NCBI GenBank assembly: GCA_029940175.1
Contig: JAOZRM010000126.1
Location: forward strand, 1 to 9,274
Source of the DNA: Candidatus Sabulitectum sp.
Lineage (GTDB): Bacteria; Fermentibacterota; Fermentibacteria; Fermentibacterales; JCC-6
Length of the DNA stretch: 9,274 nt
Direction of reading: 5' to 3'
The notes beneath the pieces were generated by a model. It ran no database searches. It was not told the origin of the DNA and saw only the letters and a list, made by a program, of their open reading frames with translations. How positions within the stretch are numbered: the stretch's first letter is position 1; the number at the start of each line of letters is the position of its first letter. A program made the translations under genes and the position numbers. Shown here piece after piece: positions 5,749 to 9,274 of the stretch.

Positions 5749-7110
5749 ATGCTTGAGAAACTGAAAAGAATGATTACTGCAGCAGCAGCTGATTATGTAG
5801 ACATTCGTTACGAAGTTAAGAAGACAACCACAATTTCAATGGCTGGACACGAATTAAAGAAGGCCGGATCTAATGCCACAGATGGTTTTGTGGTTAGAGC
5901 TCTAAAAGATGGCGGATTTTCTTCAGTTACCGTTACAAGAGAAGATGATGTTCCTGAAGCAGTCAAACTTGCAGTTCAGGGAGCGTCAGCAATGGCAGGT
6001 GGAGGAAAAACCGTAACACTTGCCGAGGTTGAGGTTTTTGAGGACAATGTGGAACCGGACTTGAAGGGTGATCCTGCTCTGGTACCTCTTGAAGAAAAGA
6101 TAGCCCTGCTTAAGAAATACAATGACATCATGCTTGATCAGCCGGAGATCGCTAACACGAACATGGCCTACAGTGAAGTGGACAGAGAAAAGTTTTTCGT
6201 GTCCAGTGAAGGGTCTGCCATTCGTGAGCGTGTTTGCACTGTGAGCATTGGTGGAGAAGTTGTTGCCAGGCGTGGCGATCTTACTCAGAATATTCGTGCT
6301 GCTGTTGGTGGTGCCAATGGAATGGCAGCTCTTAAAGACAGAGAAGATGTATTTCTTAAAAGAGCACAGATCGCAAGAGAGTTGCTTGATGCTGATCCTG
6401 TAAAGGGTGGCACCTATGATGTGGTGATCAATCCCAGCCTTACCGGTGTTTTCATCCACGAGGCCTTCGGTCACTTCAGCGAAGCTGATATCATTGAAGA
6501 CAATCCGCCTCTCAGGGCGAAAATGGAAATGGATAAGCAGATCGGAAGCGATGTTGTTACTATTATCGCCGACACTCTTATTCCCAATCAGGTTGGCTTC
6601 TACAAATATGATGACGAGGGCGTTCCGGTAAAAACCATTCCTCTAATGGTGAACGGTGTTCTCAAGGGAAGGCTTCATTCAAGAAGAACTGCAGCCGAGT
6701 TCAATGAACCGGTCACCGGTCATTGTGTAGCCCAGGATCATGGATTTGAGCCTATCGTCAGGATGGGAACCATCTATCTTGAAAAGGGCGAGATGCCTCT
6801 CGAGGACCTGATGAAACAGATGGGTGATGGCCTCTACCTGTGTGACGGTAAGGGCGGACAGACATCAGGAGAGAACTTCACTTTCGGTGCCCAGTACGGC
6901 TACATTGTTAAAGATGGAGAAATACAGGAGATGGTCAGAGATATCAACATCATGGGTAATCTCTTTACCACAATGAAAAATATTGAAGCTATGGATAACA
7001 CAATGAAGCTCAGTGAGCGCGGAGGCTGCGGCAAGGGGCAGATGAACATCAAGAGTGGTTACGGAGGCCCCAGTGTTCTGATCCGTTCCATGGTTGTGGG
7101 AGGTGTATAA
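5749..7110 (+). CDS. tldD: TldD metalloprotease subunit
   Basis: This is the catalytic half of the TldD/TldE heterodimeric zinc protease, a cytoplasmic enzyme known in E. coli to degrade unfolded or leader peptides and to mature peptides such as microcin B17. The 453-residue length is close to the family's. The zinc motif HExxxH is HEAFGH (H237, E238, H242), followed by SEADII. The C-terminal region contains the conserved GGCGKGQ, where C427 matches the third metal ligand described in E. coli TldD. LYLCDGKGGQTSGENFTFGAQYGYIVKDGEI and INIMGNLFTTMKNIEAM are also typical. AGGGGA (5740-5745) before the ATG supports the start. Its TAA overlaps the tldE ATG by one base (TAATG), so the two subunits are translationally coupled and made in equal amounts. 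All catalytic residues are intact. Confidence 0.95.
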   Translation: MLEKLKRMITAAAADYVDIRYEVKKTTTISMAGHELKKAGSNATDGFVVRALKDGGFSSVTVTREDDVPEAVKLAVQGASAMAGGGKTVTLAEVEVFEDNVEPDLKGDPALVPLEEKIALLKKYNDIMLDQPEIANTNMAYSEVDREKFFVSSEGSAIRERVCTVSIGGEVVARRGDLTQNIRAAVGGANGMAALKDREDVFLKRAQIARELLDADPVKGGTYDVVINPSLTGVFIHEAFGHFSEADIIEDNPPLRAKMEMDKQIGSDVVTIIADTLIPNQVGFYKYDDEGVPVKTIPLMVNGVLKGRLHSRRTAAEFNEPVTGHCVAQDHGFEPIVRMGTIYLEKGEMPLEDLMKQMGDGLYLCDGKGGQTSGENFTFGAQYGYIVKDGEIQEMVRDINIMGNLFTTMKNIEAMDNTMKLSERGGCGKGQMNIKSGYGGPSVLIRSMVVGGV

Positions 7111-8417
7111 TGGACAAGCTGCTTAAGATCGCTGCTGCAAAAGGGCTTAAGGCTGAAGTATACAGCATCAGGGAAAAATCTCTGAGCATGAGCAAGGTAA
7201 ATGGAGCAGTCAGTGAAGTATCTGCTTCCATTCAATCCGGAGTGTCTCTTAGAATACTCAAAGACGGCAAACTGGGTTTCGCCTATACCAAGAACCTTAT
7301 CGACAGAGAAGAACTTATTGCCAATGCTCTGTCATCCCTTGATGCCGGTGTTGAAGCTCTCTACGATTTCCCCGATGCCGGCTCGATCTCAATTTCTGAT
7401 GACTATGATGAAGCAGTAGAGGGTATGAGCTTCCCGGAAATCAGAAAGAATGTGGAACAGGTCGAAGAGCTTTACGGCCAGATGAAAGAAGGTGTTTTTG
7501 AAGCTGCAGCCGGTTGCGGTACATCTGAGATGAGAATACTCAATACATCAGGTTCAGATCTTCGTCAGAAGGAATCAACGGTCTACAGCATGGGACAAAT
7601 GATCTATCCCGGAACAAGTTCCGGTATTCATAACATATTTATGGGAGTTTCGGATGCTAAGCCCTGTGTTTCTGATGTGAACAGAACGGTAGATTTTTTT
7701 CACAGTTCTCTGCCGGAAGTTGAGATCGGTGACAGCAGAATGAAAGTTCTTTTCACCCCGGATTCAATGTATGCACTTACCTGGAGGCTTGGGGTTGCTT
7801 CTTCGGCAAAGTCATTCTACGAAAAGGTTTCCCCGCTTTTGAACAAGGTTGATTCACAGGTTGTTTCTCCTCTGATTTCACTTGTCAGTGATCCAACAGT
7901 AGGAAGAACTGGAAGAAGATTCTTCGATGATGAAGGAATTAAGACCCACCGTGTTCCCATCTTTGAGAATGGCGTATTCAAAACTGTTTACAACAATCTT
8001 GATTACGCTTCAAAAATGAAAACAGCTCCTCTTGGAACAGGTTTCCGGGGTGGAATGTGGGGCGGCGAAAAGGTTGCGATGAGTCCTGCTCCCAGCCTTT
8101 CCCACGCTACTTTCTCCCTGGGAAGCAAATCATTTGAAGAGATGCTTGCCATGATGGACCGCGGCGTGATACTGTTTGGAGCTCTTGGAGCACACTCTGG
8201 AAACATTCTTAACGGTGATCTTTCCATTGGCTTGAACCCTGGATTGTATGTTGAGAACGGAAAAGTCGTGGGCAGGGTCAAAGATGCAATGATGGCCGGC
8301 AATATCTATGAGATGCTTTCAAAAGCCATTGCTGTTGAGAACAAGCCTTACTACACCGATAGTATGTTCGACAATCCATCGATCCTTCTGGAGGATATCA
8401 GCGTAGTTGGTTCATAG
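7110..8417 (+). CDS. tldE: TldE/PmbA protease partner subunit
   Basis: This is the non-catalytic partner of TldD, in the PmbA/TldE branch of the same superfamily. The 435 residues keep the three-part architecture: an N-terminal alpha/beta region with SLRILKDGKLGFAYTKNL (48-65), a middle region with the sequence VLFTPDSMYALTW near residue 215, and a C-terminal domain ending in GNILNGDLSIGLNPGLYVENGKVVGRV and MAGNIYEML. It has no HExxxH, as expected for TldE, which shapes the substrate channel and needs TldD for cleavage. GGGAGG (7098-7103) inside the tldD end gives a strong ribosome binding site for the overlapping ATG. The pair ends at a clear terminator. Naming it tldE rather than pmbA follows from its pairing with tldD; E. 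coli uses both names for this gene. Confidence 0.93.
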   Translation: MDKLLKIAAAKGLKAEVYSIREKSLSMSKVNGAVSEVSASIQSGVSLRILKDGKLGFAYTKNLIDREELIANALSSLDAGVEALYDFPDAGSISISDDYDEAVEGMSFPEIRKNVEQVEELYGQMKEGVFEAAAGCGTSEMRILNTSGSDLRQKESTVYSMGQMIYPGTSSGIHNIFMGVSDAKPCVSDVNRTVDFFHSSLPEVEIGDSRMKVLFTPDSMYALTWRLGVASSAKSFYEKVSPLLNKVDSQVVSPLISLVSDPTVGRTGRRFFDDEGIKTHRVPIFENGVFKTVYNNLDYASKMKTAPLGTGFRGGMWGGEKVAMSPAPSLSHATFSLGSKSFEEMLAMMDRGVILFGALGAHSGNILNGDLSIGLNPGLYVENGKVVGRVKDAMMAGNIYEMLSKAIAVENKPYYTDSMFDNPSILLEDISVVGS

Positions 8418-8433
8418 AATACTGTATCTCATA

Positions 8434-8475
8434 GAGCGTCAGAATGGCACACCATTCTGGCGCTCATTTATGTTT
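8434..8475 (+). terminator. Terminator after tldD-tldE
   Basis: GAGCGTCAGAATGG (8434-8447) and CCATTCTGGCGCTC (8452-8465) form a 14-pair stem with one G-U pair and a CACA loop. It is followed by ATTTATGTTTCT, which is T-rich although broken. It starts 17 bases after the tldE stop. Confidence 0.75.
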
Positions 8476-8526
8476 CTAGACCACAATTGACTGGAAAGTT
8501 GGATTATACTCAAAGTCCTAACGCTC

Positions 8527-8539
8527 TTGTTGACAACAA
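8527..8539. promoter_or_regulatory. Palindrome upstream of the heat-shock gene, candidate operator
   Basis: TTGTTG-A-CAACAA is a perfect 6+1+6 inverted repeat containing TTGACA (8530-8535), about 90 bases before the Hsp20 start. No good -10 box stands 16-18 bases downstream of that TTGACA (TACTTC at best), so the promoter itself is not clear. It is not the CIRCE element, which would read TTAGCACTC with a 9-base gap. Confidence 0.35.
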
Positions 8540-8614
8540 TATAAATGCCGTTACTTCTGTTCTGGCAAGGTCTATGCATAAGGATAGTGCAAAGACAACC
8601 CCTGAAAAGGGAAG

Positions 8615-8621
8615 AAAGGAG
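8615..8621 (+). promoter_or_regulatory. Ribosome binding site that decides the Hsp20 start
   Basis: AAAGGAG stands seven bases before the ATG at 8629. The longer in-frame reading from ATG 8545 adds 28 residues unlike the family and has no ribosome binding site. Confidence 0.8.
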
Positions 8622-8628
8622 AAAGGTA

Positions 8629-9054
8629 ATGATATACAGAAGAAAGATGATGCCTTACGATATGGCCAGATCCATGGGAAGCCTTGTTGACGGGCTGTGG
8701 CCTGATAACACAGAGGAGACAGATTCTCAGTGGGCACCAGCAGTTGATATCTGCGAAAAGGGTGATTCCATCCGGTTCAATGTAGAACTTCCCGGTATCC
8801 CGCGAGAAGATATCGATATTGAGGTTTCCAGTGGCGTTCTCACCATTCGCGGTGAAAAGAAGATGGATGAAGAACAGAAGGGTGACACCTGGCACAGAAG
8901 AGAGTTCAGGTATGGCTCATTTATGCGCAGTTTTACTCTGCCGTCCGAGATGAAAGCTGACGAGGCTGATGCATCTTTCAAGGATGGTGTTCTTTCCATC
9001 ACCATTCCCAAGGAAGAGAAGGCTCTTCATCGAAAGATTCAGATCAAGGGCTGA
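8629..9054 (+). CDS. Small heat-shock protein, Hsp20 family
   Basis: This is an ATP-independent chaperone that holds unfolding proteins in large oligomers in the cytoplasm. From ATG 8629 it has 141 residues, typical for bacterial Hsp20. A short N-terminal arm (1-34) is followed by the alpha-crystallin domain (about 35-128), with WAPAVDICE (35-43), VELPGIPREDIDIEV (52-66), the dimerising loop region containing WHRREFRYGSFMRSFTLP (88-105), and the signature FKDGVLSITIPK (117-128). The C-terminus carries the I-x-I anchor IQI (137-139) used to assemble oligomers. The gene stands alone between two strong terminators, so it is a single-gene unit, as expected for a stress-induced gene. A palindrome upstream is a possible control site. 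Confidence 0.95.
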   Translation: MIYRRKMMPYDMARSMGSLVDGLWPDNTEETDSQWAPAVDICEKGDSIRFNVELPGIPREDIDIEVSSGVLTIRGEKKMDEEQKGDTWHRREFRYGSFMRSFTLPSEMKADEADASFKDGVLSITIPKEEKALHRKIQIKG

Positions 9055-9068
9055 TCATTCAGTCTGAA

Positions 9069-9104
9069 GCAAAAGGGGTGTGACGAAAGTCATGCCCCTT
9101 TTGC
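9069..9104. terminator. Strong terminator after the Hsp20 gene
   Basis: The arms 9069-9084 and 9089-9104 form a 16-pair stem including two G-U wobbles, capped by a GAAA tetraloop. The outer part is GCAAAAGGGG against CCCCTTTTGC. The A4/T4 tracts inside the stem let it act on either strand. TATATT follows on the plus side. Confidence 0.85.
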
Positions 9105-9148
9105 TATATTGGAGCCTGCAGGCTAATTCTCAATTACGGGGAGTCCTT

Positions 9149-9274
9149 ATGAATTTTACAGATTTATCAGAAAAGACAAGAAGCTACAGACAGTTTCAGG
9201 AGAAAAGAGCAATTCCTGCTGAGAAGCTGAGAGAGATGATCAATGTTGCTGGTCTTGCTCCCTGTGCTTCAAAT
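9149..9274 (+). CDS. Nitroreductase-family protein, N-terminal part (runs off the window)
   Basis: The 42 visible residues start MNFTDLSEKTRSYRQFQEKRAIPAEKL and reach AGLAPCASN. This matches the nitroreductase N-terminus: a helix, the FMN-phosphate segment RSYRQF (11-16), IPxEKL, then the APxxSN motif, here LAPCASN (36-42). It is a flavin oxidoreductase whose substrate cannot be told from this fragment. GGGGAG (9138-9143), five bases before the ATG, supports the start. Unlike the nitroreductase at the other end of the window, it has no signal peptide and so should be cytoplasmic, and it is the general nitroreductase type rather than SagB type. It is separated from Hsp20 by a strong terminator and needs its own promoter, which I could not assign. 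Confidence 0.85.
   Translation, partial: MNFTDLSEKTRSYRQFQEKRAIPAEKLREMINVAGLAPCASN

Noticed and set aside
8445..8461. A sigma-54-like TGGCAC box upstream of the heat-shock gene.
   Set aside because: The -12 part (TTGCA type) is missing, and the bases belong to the terminator stem after tldE.
8487..8510. A promoter TTGACT ... TATACT upstream of Hsp20.
   Set aside because: The hexamers are good but only 12 bases apart, which is outside the working range.
8545..8628. A longer N-terminus for Hsp20 from ATG 8545.
   Set aside because: AAAGGAG at 8615-8621 fits ATG 8629; the extension has no ribosome binding site and would occupy the presumed promoter and leader region.

Overview
The window looks like chromosome from an uncultured-type Gram-negative bacterium that I cannot name. 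It carries a lipoprotein signal, a peptidoglycan-precursor gene (murI) and an exported protein, which fit a diderm cell. Ribosome binding sites are strong and regular (AGGAGGT, GGGAGG, AGGGGA). One promoter is a perfect TTGACA-17-TATAAT match. Both argue against Bacteroidota, which rarely use Shine-Dalgarno sites and have a different -10 element. The exported protein ends in a WG-AIK tail of a kind I associate, from memory only, with secreted proteins of FCB-group candidate phyla, so that placement is tentative. Base composition and coding density are ordinary. There is no rRNA, tRNA, CRISPR array, insertion sequence or clear mobile element.

Layout. Positions 1-57 may hold the tail of an upstream gene. 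A SagB-type nitroreductase with a lipoprotein signal (153-791, +) converges on a minus-strand cluster that reads leftward from about 3600. In order of transcription the cluster is an exported beta-rich protein (3585-3013), glutamate racemase MurI (3005-2190), an aminoglycoside-phosphotransferase-like kinase with an altered catalytic loop (2189-1281), and a small three-helix membrane protein (1229-798). The first three are separated by 7 and 0 bases, and the last by 51, so a single transcript from the strong promoter at 3603-3631 is likely. A type IV ABC exporter half-transporter is divergently transcribed (3773-5557, +). It is followed by tldD-tldE (5749-8417, +), which overlap by one base and encode the two halves of a TldD/TldE metalloprotease. 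After a clear terminator comes a small heat-shock protein (8629-9054, +), another strong terminator, and the start of a second nitroreductase-family gene (9149 to the window end).

How the genes might work together. The solid units are the murI cluster and the tldD-tldE pair. The SagB-like protein, ABC exporter and TldD/TldE protease recall parts of peptide natural-product (RiPP) pathways. However, no precursor peptide or YcaO cyclodehydratase is present, the SagB-like protein is predicted to be exported, and the genes lie in separate units, so I treat this as a weak hypothesis. The most useful leads are the unusual kinase active site, the exported protein heading a murI operon, and two promoter-region palindromes that each sit next to the same 11-base word (before the ABC gene and before the heat-shock gene). 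I found no convincing previously undescribed system.
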